Part shown: piece after piece, positions 33,927 through 43,686 of the stretch
How positions within the stretch are numbered: the first letter of the stretch is position 1
Layout of the letters: each line of letters opens with the position of its first letter
Assembly: GCA_012960505.1 (NCBI GenBank)
Contig: DUBC01000011.1
Coordinates: 35,115-99,114 of the forward strand
From: Verrucomicrobiales bacterium
GTDB lineage: Bacteria > Verrucomicrobiota > Verrucomicrobiia > Verrucomicrobiales > DEV007
Reading direction: 5' to 3'
Length of the DNA stretch: 64,000 nt
Notes under the pieces: generated by a model
Told to the model about the DNA's origin: nothing
What the model saw: the letters and a program-made list of their open reading frames with translations, nothing else
Databases searched by the model: none
Position numbers and translations under genes: made by a program

Positions 33927-35795
33927 ATGATTCGTAAGTCGCTGGTAAATGTATTGGGGTTTGGTGTTTTTTTTATTGTGGGAGGGTGTGCTCCAAAGGA
34001 AGAAATAAATCGTTCAGGAATCAGTGAGTCTCATCATAATGCTGAGATTGATAAGATTGATAGAATGGTAGCTGTTGAGCAACTGATCCTCGGACTGACT
34101 CCAAAATTAAAACTATTAGCCGGCTCCCTTATTGAAGGAGGAATTGAGATTTCAAAGACTGGTCCTGATCTCTTTGATGAAGAATTTCGAATGGGATCTG
34201 TGGCAGTTGCAAATTCAAACAGTTTACCAGTTGATCAGATTAAAGAAATGCCAGTCCGAGTACTTGAGAGGGAATCGGCAACGATGTGGTCTGAAATATT
34301 TAAAGACGTGCAGAGATTTAATGATGCTCATTTTTATTTTGTTGATGGAAATTACGTTGGGCCTGATTTGAAACGATTCGAGTCGAGCGTCGGATTTGAG
34401 GGTAAGGGTGTGGACGCGAAGGGCTTGGCTCTCTCCATAAAGGGTAAGATTCATATTGGTTGGAACTTCAAGAGAGATGCATGGAGAATCGGGGAATGGA
34501 AGTTCGGGGTGATGGAGATGGTGAAGTTGAAAGAGCCGCTCTTTAAGGAAGTTCTCAAGGATGTAATTTTGGACCAAAAACAATATGAAAGAGCCGTAGC
34601 CTCTTTGCACGAGCAGAACGTCATTGAGTTTTTTACTCGTAATAAATTCAATGTTTCCAAGCAATTGTATGCTGATTTCCTGGACCTTGACTCAACGTTT
34701 CAACACCCTGGGCTTTCTGTTGTGGACTATAACAAAGACGGTTGGGATGATCTTTACTTAATGGGACGGTGGGGAGCGAATCAGATGTTTCGCAATAATG
34801 CTGATGGAACATTCACGGACGTGGCCAAAGAGATAGGCCTTGATATTAAAGGGCTATGTAACTGTGCAACATTTGCTGATTTTGATAATGATGGGGATCC
34901 GGACGTATTTATTGGGCGAAGTCTAGAAAGATCTCTTTACTTGGCAAACGAGGGCGGGCGATATTTTGATAAAACAAAAGAGACCTGCGGATCATTGCTT
35001 ATGCCATACCTCGTCTCAACAATTTCGGCTGTCGATTATAATCAGGACGGTTTACTTGACGTTTATCTAGGTCTTTATGGTCCTCCTCAGAAGAGCGATA
35101 GCCCTGAGAAGTGGGTTAACAGATTTTTTCCGAAGAGCATGGCAAAGGAGATTTTGAAGAGGTTGCCTCAATCTCACCGCTACATAAACCGGTTAGGGCC
35201 TCCTAACCTTTTATTGGTTAATCGGGGGGAGGGTCATTTTTCTGTTGCTCCAGAATCTAGGGAAATTGCTGAATGGCATAGCACATATCAAAGTGTTTGG
35301 AGTGATTTTGATCAGGACGGAGATCCGGACGTCTATATATGTAATGATTTTGCCCCGGATCATCTTTATCGGAACGAAGGGCCCAGAGGTTCTTCAGATG
35401 ATCCGCGTTTTGTTGACGTGACCAAAGAATTGGCTGGAGATTCTATGCAGGGATTCGGAATGGGGGCCTCTTGGGGCGATTATGACAGGGACGGGAAGCT
35501 TGATCTTTACGTATCAAATATGTTCAGTAAGGCGGGAAGGAGAATTACCCGGTCCATAGAGGGGCTAGATCCTCGTGTTCCATATGCAGCCCGGGGGAAC
35601 CTGCTTTTCAGGAATGAAAGTTTTGGTTTTGAGCAGGTCGCTGGAGTCAAAACTGAATCTGTTAACGTTGCCAAAGTGGGGTGGGCGTATGGCGCTCAAT
35701 TTGTTGATGTTGATAATGATGGCTGGCTGGACATTTATTCTGCTAGTGGGTTTTATACTGCGCCGGAGCAGATATCTACGGAAAATGATTTGTGA
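33927..35795 (+). CDS. CRTAC1-like FG-GAP lipoprotein, ended by an in-frame TGA
   Basis: 622 aa to TGA at 35793-35795. The N terminus is a lipoprotein signal (VFFIVGGC, Cys21). Residues 45-240 form a less familiar domain. From about 265 come six FG-GAP/VCBS calcium-type repeats, for example DYNKDGWDDLYLMG, DFDNDGDPDVFIG, DYNQDGLLDVYLG, DFDQDGDPDVYIC, DYDRDGKLDLYVS and DVDNDGWLDIYSA. The ORF stops right after FYTAPEQISTENDL, before the ASPIC/UnbV domain that normally closes CRTAC1 proteins. That domain follows in the same frame after the TGA (see 35796-36491). The gene is either a nonsense-mutated pseudogene or read through the TGA. Confidence 0.75.
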   Translation: MIRKSLVNVLGFGVFFIVGGCAPKEEINRSGISESHHNAEIDKIDRMVAVEQLILGLTPKLKLLAGSLIEGGIEISKTGPDLFDEEFRMGSVAVANSNSLPVDQIKEMPVRVLERESATMWSEIFKDVQRFNDAHFYFVDGNYVGPDLKRFESSVGFEGKGVDAKGLALSIKGKIHIGWNFKRDAWRIGEWKFGVMEMVKLKEPLFKEVLKDVILDQKQYERAVASLHEQNVIEFFTRNKFNVSKQLYADFLDLDSTFQHPGLSVVDYNKDGWDDLYLMGRWGANQMFRNNADGTFTDVAKEIGLDIKGLCNCATFADFDNDGDPDVFIGRSLERSLYLANEGGRYFDKTKETCGSLLMPYLVSTISAVDYNQDGLLDVYLGLYGPPQKSDSPEKWVNRFFPKSMAKEILKRLPQSHRYINRLGPPNLLLVNRGEGHFSVAPESREIAEWHSTYQSVWSDFDQDGDPDVYICNDFAPDHLYRNEGPRGSSDDPRFVDVTKELAGDSMQGFGMGASWGDYDRDGKLDLYVSNMFSKAGRRITRSIEGLDPRVPYAARGNLLFRNESFGFEQVAGVKTESVNVAKVGWAYGAQFVDVDNDGWLDIYSASGFYTAPEQISTENDL

Positions 35796-36491
35796 AGCAT
35801 TTTCTGGCGCGCGGTCGTAGTCGCTGATCCAAACAAAGGAAGCACAATCATTAGGTCCGACCTCTTTAAAGAAACAACGGTTGAGGCTGCTAAAGAGTTA
35901 TCAGGAGACTATTGGGGAAGGGATTCACTTAGTGGCAATGAAAGGAATCGACTCTTTATTAACCATGAGGGTAAACAGTTCATAGACGTGACCAACGTTT
36001 CAGGGGCGGATCATATTGGTGATGGGAGGAGTGTTGTTCTTTGGGATTACAATCACGATGGCCTAACAGACATTGCTTCAGTAAATACGAACGCACCTAA
36101 GCTTGTTTTTTATAGAAATGAGACTGACAAGATAAAGACGCAAAAAAATAATTTTTTGGCTCTGCGGTTGATCGGTGGGAATAAAACGGATTTAAAGAGC
36201 AGTCATTATTCTAATCGTGATGGTTATGGAGCAAAGATTCTGCTCAAATGTGACGGGGGTTCTTTTTATGAGGAACACAGATGTGGGGAAGGATTCAGTG
36301 CCCAGAACAGTAATACCCTAATCATTGGTATCGGGAAGGAGCCAATGGTTCGTTCAGTAACTATTAGCTGGCCGAGTGGGCGCTTAACTGAGTTACTGAA
36401 TCTTCGTCCTGGTAGCCTCGTCACTGTTCACGAAAATAGTGAGGATTCACCTAATGGGAAGACCTTTACGGTAGAGCCATATGTTCCGTAA
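35796..36491 (+). CDS. ASPIC/UnbV C-terminal part, same frame after the TGA
   Basis: Immediately after the TGA the same frame stays open for 231 codons to the TAA at 36489-36491. It begins SIFWRAVVVADPNKGSTIIR, contains another FG-GAP repeat (VLWDYNHDGLTDIASVNTNA) and ends with an ASPIC/UnbV-type domain: YGAKILLKCDGGSFYEEHRC, GFSAQNSNTLIIGIG, VTISWPSGRLTELLNL. A GTG at 35988 is the first standard start, but it lies inside the domain order, so independent translation from there is unlikely. No insertion or deletion separates the two parts; only the single stop codon does. Together they would give a protein of about 854 aa. Confidence 0.7.
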   Translation, partial: SIFWRAVVVADPNKGSTIIRSDLFKETTVEAAKELSGDYWGRDSLSGNERNRLFINHEGKQFIDVTNVSGADHIGDGRSVVLWDYNHDGLTDIASVNTNAPKLVFYRNETDKIKTQKNNFLALRLIGGNKTDLKSSHYSNRDGYGAKILLKCDGGSFYEEHRCGEGFSAQNSNTLIIGIGKEPMVRSVTISWPSGRLTELLNLRPGSLVTVHENSEDSPNGKTFTVEPYVP

Positions 36492-36513
36492 ATGTGAATT
36501 TTAGGAATTGAAG

Positions 36514-36544
36514 ATCCTTTAAATGATTGGAGCCTTGAAAGGAT
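36514..36544. terminator. Possible terminator between convergent CRTAC1-like genes
   Basis: ATCCTTT at 36514-36520 can pair with AAAGGAT at 36538-36544 around a 17-base loop, followed by an AT-only stretch (TATTATTATTA). It sits between two convergent stop codons (36491 and 36553). The stem is short and the loop long, so this is tentative. Confidence 0.3.
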
Positions 36545-36552
36545 TATTATTA

Positions 36553-38010
36553 CTATTTCTTGTATGTTATTTTGTGTAATGAGTTTATTTTGAGTCCCTT
36601 GGAGGTTGTGATCACTTTGCCTGGCCAAAGAATTTCAGCGTCTAAAGGACCTTTTAGATTTCCCAGACCAAAGTGGAGGGTCATTTCGCTCTGGTTACCT
36701 TCTCCGGTTCCTGTTTGAACATGTCTTGTCATGACGGAATCCTTTGAGCGAATCTTAACTATAGAGCCAATGGCGGAACGATTTATATTTTTACCGTCTC
36801 CGCTCAGTTCAATTTTTATCCAGTTCCCTCGCTTACTGTTGTTTTGAAATATTTTTCCTGCAGAGCAAAGATCGAGGTCTCCGTCGTTATCGATATCTGC
36901 CCAGGCAGACTGGTACGTTGCCGGAAGATTTTGGAGGCCTTCATTTGATGTGACATTAGAGAATTTCCATTTCCCTTCGTTGCTATAAAGGACAGGAAAG
37001 TTTTTTATGTTGCCGCTGCCCACGCCATAAACCGTAGTAAAATAAAGGTCCAGATCCCCATCATTATCAAAGTCACCGAAGCTTGGCGAGGCGAATGACT
37101 CTTGCCAGCCCAATCCTGAGTCGGAGCTCTTGTCCTCAAATTTATATTCAAACTTTTTGCCTTTATTTCGTAAAAATTGAGGATGATCTTGACCCGGTCT
37201 TGGATGGCTGAAATTTCCTACAAACAGATCAATTAATCCATCATTGTCCAGATCATCGAAGCAAGAGCCTATAGTGTGTCCGCTGACCTGATACTTTATT
37301 CCGCCAGTATAGTTAATTAGGCCCGAAGGATTTCCTGCTGTTCCATAATCTTCGGCCATGTTATTTAATTTCCCTTTGCCGTCATTGATTAGGAGATGGT
37401 TTGGTTGGAGCCTGTAATTTGAAACATAAATGTCAGGATATCCGTCCTCGTTGAAATCCGAAGCACAGACGCCTCTTGCTGAATAACATGCGCCTTCTTT
37501 ACTTCTCCATTCTTCTTTAAATTTTCCGTCTCCGAGATTGATGAATAATGCATCTGGATGAACTTTTTGCTGCCAGATTTCGTATCCGCCGACATAAAGA
37601 TCGATGAGTCCGTCATTATTGATGTCGATCCAAACTGCGCCCATTGAATTGACTGTAGGAAGCTTTGGGAAATCTAATTTTTCGAAAGTGCCATCCCCTT
37701 TATTGCGATGTAGAGAGCCGGCTCCTGTGTATTGAAATAGGTCAATGTTTCCATCATTGTCAAAATCACCCCAAACGACTGAACCTCCCGGGGCATTGGA
37801 TTCAGTTGCCGGGACCAGTTTATTTCCTTTATTATTTATAAAAAGGGATCCGGCATGAATGTCCACGAATCCATCATTGTTATAATCTGCGAATGCAGCC
37901 TTTCCGCCGCCTGAGAACCCTAACTTTTCAGTAACGTCAATGAACTGAGATTTGAGCTGTGAAGAACTAAATCCCAATACGATAATAGCCAAAATACATT
38001 TCATTTTCAT
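36553..38010 (-). CDS. Exported CRTAC1-like FG-GAP protein with ASPIC/UnbV domain
   Basis: 485 aa, an intact relative of the interrupted gene opposite. Residues 1-22 are a signal peptide (MKMKCILAIIVLGFSSSQLKS). FIDVTEKLGFSGGGKAAFAD opens the first of about seven FG-GAP/VCBS repeats with D-x-D-x-D-G loops (DYNNDGFVDIHAG, DFDNDGNIDLFQY, DINNDGLIDLYVG, DFNEDGYPDIYVS, DLDNDGLIDLFVG, DFDNDGDLDLYFT and DIDNDGDLDLCSA). The final about 80 residues are ASPIC/UnbV-like (IELSGDGKNINRSAIGSIVK, MTLHFGLGNLKG, ILWPGKVITTSK). Such proteins form seven-bladed, integrin-alpha-like propellers and are abundant in Verrucomicrobiota. The ligand is unknown. No membrane anchor is seen. Confidence 0.85.
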   Translation of the reverse strand: MKMKCILAIIVLGFSSSQLKSQFIDVTEKLGFSGGGKAAFADYNNDGFVDIHAGSLFINNKGNKLVPATESNAPGGSVVWGDFDNDGNIDLFQYTGAGSLHRNKGDGTFEKLDFPKLPTVNSMGAVWIDINNDGLIDLYVGGYEIWQQKVHPDALFINLGDGKFKEEWRSKEGACYSARGVCASDFNEDGYPDIYVSNYRLQPNHLLINDGKGKLNNMAEDYGTAGNPSGLINYTGGIKYQVSGHTIGSCFDDLDNDGLIDLFVGNFSHPRPGQDHPQFLRNKGKKFEYKFEDKSSDSGLGWQESFASPSFGDFDNDGDLDLYFTTVYGVGSGNIKNFPVLYSNEGKWKFSNVTSNEGLQNLPATYQSAWADIDNDGDLDLCSAGKIFQNNSKRGNWIKIELSGDGKNINRSAIGSIVKIRSKDSVMTRHVQTGTGEGNQSEMTLHFGLGNLKGPLDAEILWPGKVITTSKGLKINSLHKITYKK

Positions 38011-38021
38011 GAATTATTTTC

Positions 38022-38219
38022 TCAAGTACTCAAGTGCCAGTCAATTAACAATTGTATTGTAAAGTTAAGGGCCTTCAATGGTCCTTTGGGTGAATCGCGA
38101 ATGGATGTCATTTCGTTGGCCCCGGTCGTGGCGAAGTTAAAGATCCCTTGGACGCCGGCGGGATCGACAGTCAGGTCACCGGCGGCGCCAGTGCCAGTGG
38201 TGGTGGTAGTTGATTTTTA
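38022..38219 (-). pseudogene. GC-rich gene fragment without a start
   Basis: On the minus strand the frame ending at the TGA of 38024-38022 reads TGAAGDLTVDPAGVQGIFNF, then ATTGANEMTSIRDSPKGPLK and ALNFTIQLLIDWHLST. It has coding character and markedly GC-rich third positions in its upstream part. A TAA closes the frame just upstream (near 38222), and no start exists. It therefore looks like the 3' remnant of a lost gene of higher GC than its neighbours. I do not recognise the family. It lies in the 313-base gap between the CRTAC1 gene and the CotH gene, which otherwise shows only AT-rich sequence. Confidence 0.4.
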
Positions 38220-38323
38220 ACGCGCGCTCTAAAGCTTGGCTGCGGTTACTAGCTATAATCTTTGTAGGATTTTGTAATTGGTTGGTTTGGAGTGAGGTGT
38301 TATGTTTCAATAGTTAAATCCCT

Positions 38324-41300
38324 ATGATTTCTGTTCGCACTTTAATAAAATCCGCATCATTTATTTTTGCATTGGTTACCTCACTAATGGTGAGATCTGG
38401 TCTGGCAATTGTAATTAATGAGATTCACCATAATCCTCCTGATAATACTGTTAGGCAGGAATTCATTGAACTCTTTAACCCTGGGGCTGATGAAGTGAAT
38501 CTTGATGGGTGGCGCTTATCGGGGGCGGTGAACTATGTATTTCCTGAAGGTGTTAAGATGAGCGCAGGTGCATACTTGGTTATAGCGGAAGACCCTGACG
38601 CATTAAGGGAGACTCTTAATGTGTCAGCGTTCGGACCATATGATGGGAATTTAGATTCCGATGGCGAAACACTTAGGCTGCGTGACCCGAGTGATAAGGT
38701 TGTTGATTTGGTGGATTATAAAACAGGTTTTCCATGGCCTGTTGCCCCGAGCGGGGAAGGTGCTTCGATGGAGCTTCTGAACCCGGCGCTAGATAATTCG
38801 TTGGGTAGCTCCTGGAAGGCCTCGGCACCTCAAGTCAGTCTAAATGAAGCGACTCTTCTTAGTTACAAAGATAATTCATGGGATTGGAGGTCAGGCGATT
38901 CTGAGGCTTCAAATCCTATTAGCGATTGGCGGTACGAGGAATTTGAATTTGATAATAGCTGGGCTAGAGGGACTCAATCTCCGATCGGATACGGGAGAGT
39001 CAATGGGGTCACTCTGAATACAATACTCAATGATATGAGGGGTAATTATAGCAGTGTATTTTTACGTAATGATTTTGATGTTGCTATTGGTGAAATTCCT
39101 TCAGTTATCAATGTTCATTATGTCGCCGACGATGGGTTTATTTTATGGATTAACGGGCAAGAAGTTGAACGAATGAATTATGAAGGGGAGCCGTCCTTTG
39201 AGGCGAGGTCTTCTGGGACTGGGGATGAGGGCAAAGAGTACGTCAAGGTCATTAGGAATCCGGGTGCATTTTTAGTTGAGGGGAAAAACACGATAGCGGT
39301 TCAATTGTTTAATTCGAGCCCCTCTAATAGTGACCTAGGTTTTGATCTTGAAATCATAAGGCCCAAACTTGAAGAGGCTGTTTATACTCCTAGCCCAGGT
39401 TCGAAGAATACCGCTTATTCCAAAAATGCTCCGCCGAATATTCGCAAGGTCAGGAACGAACCGGAAACTCCAACTTCCAGTGAGCCCGTCATCGTCGGTG
39501 CTAAAGTGACAGATCCTGACGGGGTTCGTTCCGTTACGCTTGAATATTGCGTGATTAGCCCCGGGTCATTTGTTCCGGCGAAGATTCCTCATCCAGTTCC
39601 AAATATTCCAGTTAATAATCCTCAACAGGACAATCCGGACTACGAAAAAGGTTGGGTTTCGGTTCCGATGGTTAAAAATGGGAACCAAGGAGAGTTTGCT
39701 TCTGGGGAAGATGTTTACAGTGCTCTCATTCCGCCCAATGAGAATCGCTCACTTGTACGATATCGCATCATCATTGAAGATACTAAGGGAGTCAGGGCTC
39801 GGGCCCCTTTTGTTGATGATCCTTCACTCAACTTTGCTTATTTTGTTTACAATGGGATCCCGAACTATGAGGGACAGGCAGGATCTTCTCTTGAAGCATT
39901 ACCAGTCTATCATCTGATCACTAGGCAGTCAGATCATGCTGATTGCTATGCCTATAATGGAGGGAAACAAATAAACCAAGGAACGCAGGCTCGGTTTTAT
40001 TATAACTGGCAAGGAGCCATGGTTTATGACGGGGTCGTATATGATAATATTAAGTACAGGCTCAGGGGAGCAAATGGGCGATACCATAATCGGGGAAAGA
40101 GATCCATGCGCTTTCGATTTAATAAGGGCTCCTTTTTTCAGGCCAGAGATCACAAAGGGAAAAAACATCCAAAGAAGTGGAGAACATTAACGACGGGCAA
40201 AGGCTTTGATAATCGCGGGACTTTAACCTATGGCCTCAATGAGGCGGTATCTATGTATCTCTTTAACAAGATAGGAGTCCCCGGCTCTAAAACACATTGG
40301 GTTCACTGGAGGGTAATAGACGATAAGGAGGAGGCGCCAGATCAGTGGAGGGGGGATTTCTATGGTATCAATTTCGTAGTGGAAACTTACGACGTGAGGT
40401 TCATGGAGGCGAATGGTTTAGAAAAGGGGAACCTATACAAGTTGATCAATCAGACTTCCGATTGGAGACAACAACAAAGATACCAGGCGGCGTTTGCTCC
40501 CAAAAATGGTAGTGACCATTCAACTATTGAGAACCAGCTGGACGGTAGAGACTCAGCTGACTTTATAAGAGCTCACGTTAATTTAGATAAGTGGAATCGG
40601 TGGCATGCTCTTGCTGAGGCAATACGGCATTATGATTTTTGGCCCAGTGCCAACAAGAACATGGTCTATTATTTTGAGCCTGATTATTTGCCTGCAAATA
40701 ATTATAACGGGAAACTTTGGATTTTACCGTGGGACACTGACGCGAGTTGGGGGCCGACCTGGAACAGTGGTCATGATGTAGTTTATAATGCTTTGTTTTC
40801 TGCTGGTGGCGGTGGCGCCGATGGGAATTCGACGCCAGATCTTTGGCCTGAATATTTCAATGAAGTTCGAGAACTTAGAGATCTTCTATGGCAAGAAGAC
40901 CAGCTCAATCCGATCATTGACGCTTTTGCGGCGCAATTAGAGCCATTGGAAAAGGCAGATTCAGCAAGATGGAAGGGAGCGCCTTCAGACGCAGGCACGT
41001 ATTCTGGCATTGGTGGAGCTGGAGCATCTTCAATAGCGTCTCTTGTCAGGGACATGAAAAGATTTGCTTTCTCTGGAGGGTCTTGGCCCGGAGGAAATGT
41101 AGGCAATAGAGGCAGAGCTGCTCACTTGGACTCATTGCAAAGATCAAATGGGGAAGGTGGTAAAGTGCCGAGGAAACCTACGATCACGTTCATCGGTGAT
41201 GTAGGGTTTAAATCTAACGACTTAGTCTTTAAATCTTCAGGTTTTTCAGATCCTCAAGGGGCTTCCACTTTTGAATCGATGCAGTGGAGGGTAGCAGAAA

Positions 41301-43498
41301 TCACTCCAGTCAATGATGAGGGAGTTCAGCTCTTGCCCATATTCGGGTTAGGTTCGGAGTGGAAATTCTTGGATGATGGTAGTGACCAAGGAAATGGTTG
41401 GAAGAGTGTTGATTATGATGATGGTGGGTGGTCAGTTGGCCTTTCCCCGTTCGGGTACGCAGACAAGCAGGTAGTGACTACGCTAGATTTTGGAGGAGTG
41501 ACTTCTGACAAACATATAACGACCTATTTTAGAAAAAAAATCACTATAGATAATTTTAATGAGATTGGAACTATTGTGCTTGGTTTGCAACGTGATGATG
41601 GGGCTGTTATTTATGTTAATGGGGCTGAAGTGGGACGCTCTCAGATGCCTGATGGAGCGATTGGTTTCGATACAAGAGCATCAGGGTCTCGTGAAGAGGA
41701 CACCATATTTGATTTTGAATTATCTGCGGAGCTTTTTAATGAAGGTGAAAATGTCATTGCGGTTGAAGTGCATCAGGCCTCTCCCTCTAGCAGTGACATG
41801 ATATTTGATTTTAGGATGAACGGCATGGCGCCTACTATTACAAATCCAGATGCTATCAAGTTAGAATGGGATGCTGACTGGGACTCAGGTCCTCTTAATG
41901 ATTTTGAGGATTCAATAAAGGTGCCGAGCTCAGTTGTCCGTTCTGGATCCGTTTATAGGGCCAGAGTTCGTCATAAGGACAGCACGGGTCGCTGGAGTAA
42001 TTGGTCTGATCCTATTGAATTTGGTCCGAGCCTTCCGGACTTATCAGATTACAATAATTCTCTATTGATAACAGAGATCATGTACCATCCTGCGTCTCCA
42101 AGCATTGAAGAGTTAGAGGCGGGGCACTCCGATGATGATCTTTTTGAGTACATTGAAATTAAGAACATTGGAGAGATGAATCTTGATTTACGTGATTTAC
42201 GTTTCACAAAAGGTATTGATTTTGACTTTATTGATTCGCAGAAAGAATTTCTAGGTCCAGGTGAATATCTATTGATAGTTAATAATATAAAGGCTTTCGA
42301 AATGCGGTATGGGCCAGGCCTTCCAATTGCCGGTCAATGGGAAGAGGGAGATCGATTGTCAAATGGGGGAGAGCAGATCAAGCTTTCTTTTGGAGGAGGT
42401 GACCCGCTCATAGAATTTAAATATGATGATAGTGATTTCTGGCCTTCTCTGGCTGACGGTTCAGGTCCATCAATGGTCCTAGTAAGTTCAAACAATCAAT
42501 CAGATTACGCTGTGCCGACAAATTGGAAGTTAAGTAACTCTATGCAAGGGACACCAGGAAAGGACGAGTCTTTGCTGAACCAGATACTTCCTGAACTCAT
42601 TCACCGATGGGCCTTTGATGAAAATGGAGGAGCTGGGACAATTCTTATAGATTCAGTGGGTGACGCTCATGGAATCATTGAAGAGAATGGGATTAACGAT
42701 GGGTCAGTTGCTGACGGTAGAGTCACGCTTATCGGGGGAAGCAAAGCCGAAACTGACTATGTTAGATTGCCAGCTAATCTGATGAGCTCGCTACAAAGTG
42801 CTACCATTGAGACTTGGTCCACTCAACACTCATCTCAAAATTGGTCGCGCGTGTTCAGCGTCGGAGAATCACCCGTCAACGCCTTTCACATGTCATTTTC
42901 TAGAGGAACTGATATTAATTTGAATGAACTGCGCTGGAACGCGCAAACAAATATGACTATCCAGGACTTTGGAGGCAGACCAACTAATCCGCTCAACGAA
43001 ATCATTCACTGGGTAGTAACCATTGATGATGTGGGCGGCGGCGCAGGTGAAACAAAGGTCACTATATATAAGAATGGAGATGAGGTCACAGCAGCAAACA
43101 CTACGAACGACTTATCGGGTTTGAGCGATACCGATTTCTTTCTTGGCAGGTCTCAATGGAATGACAGCACCGCTAATGCATCTTGGGAAGATTTTCGAAT
43201 CTATGAAGGAGTCATGAACCCTATCGGAGTGAAGTTTAGTAATGCTAAAGGCCCTGATAATGCACCAGACCAGATCCCCTTTGAGATTACCAACATAACA
43301 TATTACGCTGACACTCAAACGGCAGACGTGACATGGAATTCAAGGCCCGGCGCAAATTACATTATATGGATTTCAGAAGACGGAGCGGATTGGGCTGATG
43401 TCGGTAACGCTTTCGAATCTGAAGGGGAAAGCACCACCTACACTGGCATTGAAACAACATCAGAAACACTGTTGATAAGGATAGAAATCTCAGATTAA
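38324..43498 (+). CDS. Giant exported CotH-kinase / lamin-tail / LamG protein
   Basis: 1724 aa with a signal peptide (residues 1-28). Domains in order: lamin-tail domain about 30-160 (VINEIHHNPPDN, FIELFNPGADEVNLDGWRLS); a jelly-roll about 205-350 (VHYVADDGFILWINGQEVER); an Ig-like segment about 375-500; a CotH-type protein-kinase-fold domain about 530-870, with YRLRGANGRYHNRGKRSMRF and LWILPWDTDASWGPT, whose Asp pair suits metal and ATP binding; a second jelly-roll about 1010-1165 (LQRDDGAVIYVNGAEVGRS); a second lamin-tail about 1244-1412 (LLITEIMYHPASPS); a LamG-like domain about 1424-1636; and the shared C-terminal module about 1652-1724 (DVTWNSRPGANYIIWIS). CotH proteins of spores phosphorylate coat proteins; the exported bacterial forms have unknown substrates. 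Confidence 0.85.
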   Translation: MISVRTLIKSASFIFALVTSLMVRSGLAIVINEIHHNPPDNTVRQEFIELFNPGADEVNLDGWRLSGAVNYVFPEGVKMSAGAYLVIAEDPDALRETLNVSAFGPYDGNLDSDGETLRLRDPSDKVVDLVDYKTGFPWPVAPSGEGASMELLNPALDNSLGSSWKASAPQVSLNEATLLSYKDNSWDWRSGDSEASNPISDWRYEEFEFDNSWARGTQSPIGYGRVNGVTLNTILNDMRGNYSSVFLRNDFDVAIGEIPSVINVHYVADDGFILWINGQEVERMNYEGEPSFEARSSGTGDEGKEYVKVIRNPGAFLVEGKNTIAVQLFNSSPSNSDLGFDLEIIRPKLEEAVYTPSPGSKNTAYSKNAPPNIRKVRNEPETPTSSEPVIVGAKVTDPDGVRSVTLEYCVISPGSFVPAKIPHPVPNIPVNNPQQDNPDYEKGWVSVPMVKNGNQGEFASGEDVYSALIPPNENRSLVRYRIIIEDTKGVRARAPFVDDPSLNFAYFVYNGIPNYEGQAGSSLEALPVYHLITRQSDHADCYAYNGGKQINQGTQARFYYNWQGAMVYDGVVYDNIKYRLRGANGRYHNRGKRSMRFRFNKGSFFQARDHKGKKHPKKWRTLTTGKGFDNRGTLTYGLNEAVSMYLFNKIGVPGSKTHWVHWRVIDDKEEAPDQWRGDFYGINFVVETYDVRFMEANGLEKGNLYKLINQTSDWRQQQRYQAAFAPKNGSDHSTIENQLDGRDSADFIRAHVNLDKWNRWHALAEAIRHYDFWPSANKNMVYYFEPDYLPANNYNGKLWILPWDTDASWGPTWNSGHDVVYNALFSAGGGGADGNSTPDLWPEYFNEVRELRDLLWQEDQLNPIIDAFAAQLEPLEKADSARWKGAPSDAGTYSGIGGAGASSIASLVRDMKRFAFSGGSWPGGNVGNRGRAAHLDSLQRSNGEGGKVPRKPTITFIGDVGFKSNDLVFKSSGFSDPQGASTFESMQWRVAEITPVNDEGVQLLPIFGLGSEWKFLDDGSDQGNGWKSVDYDDGGWSVGLSPFGYADKQVVTTLDFGGVTSDKHITTYFRKKITIDNFNEIGTIVLGLQRDDGAVIYVNGAEVGRSQMPDGAIGFDTRASGSREEDTIFDFELSAELFNEGENVIAVEVHQASPSSSDMIFDFRMNGMAPTITNPDAIKLEWDADWDSGPLNDFEDSIKVPSSVVRSGSVYRARVRHKDSTGRWSNWSDPIEFGPSLPDLSDYNNSLLITEIMYHPASPSIEELEAGHSDDDLFEYIEIKNIGEMNLDLRDLRFTKGIDFDFIDSQKEFLGPGEYLLIVNNIKAFEMRYGPGLPIAGQWEEGDRLSNGGEQIKLSFGGGDPLIEFKYDDSDFWPSLADGSGPSMVLVSSNNQSDYAVPTNWKLSNSMQGTPGKDESLLNQILPELIHRWAFDENGGAGTILIDSVGDAHGIIEENGINDGSVADGRVTLIGGSKAETDYVRLPANLMSSLQSATIETWSTQHSSQNWSRVFSVGESPVNAFHMSFSRGTDINLNELRWNAQTNMTIQDFGGRPTNPLNEIIHWVVTIDDVGGGAGETKVTIYKNGDEVTAANTTNDLSGLSDTDFFLGRSQWNDSTANASWEDFRIYEGVMNPIGVKFSNAKGPDNAPDQIPFEITNITYYADTQTADVTWNSRPGANYIIWISEDGADWADVGNAFESEGESTTYTGIETTSETLLIRIEISD

Positions 43499-43686
43499 TC
43501 CCTTCAATGGACATCAGTAAGTTTCTTGCTATTAATGCGCCTCCACCCTGTCCTTTAATTCGTCGATAGAAGCAAGAATCTCATCCTCGTGTATTTTATT
43601 TACCTCAATATTTCGGCCAATCACAGGCAATAAAGTGATAGTTAACTTGTCGCAACGTCTCTATCTTGAGGCGGTTTTTACTCTTT

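Noticed and set aside
35793..35840. A convincing bacterial SECIS element after the TGA
   Set aside because: Only a 4-bp apical stem can be drawn by eye, and no sel genes are in the window; selenocysteine remains just one possibility.
43532..43657. Minus-strand open stretch between the CotH and His-rich genes, reading LPVIGRNIEVNKIHEDE-type text
   Set aside because: Only about 40 codons, preceded by a stop and without an ATG; it could be a gene remnant but the evidence is too thin to list as one.
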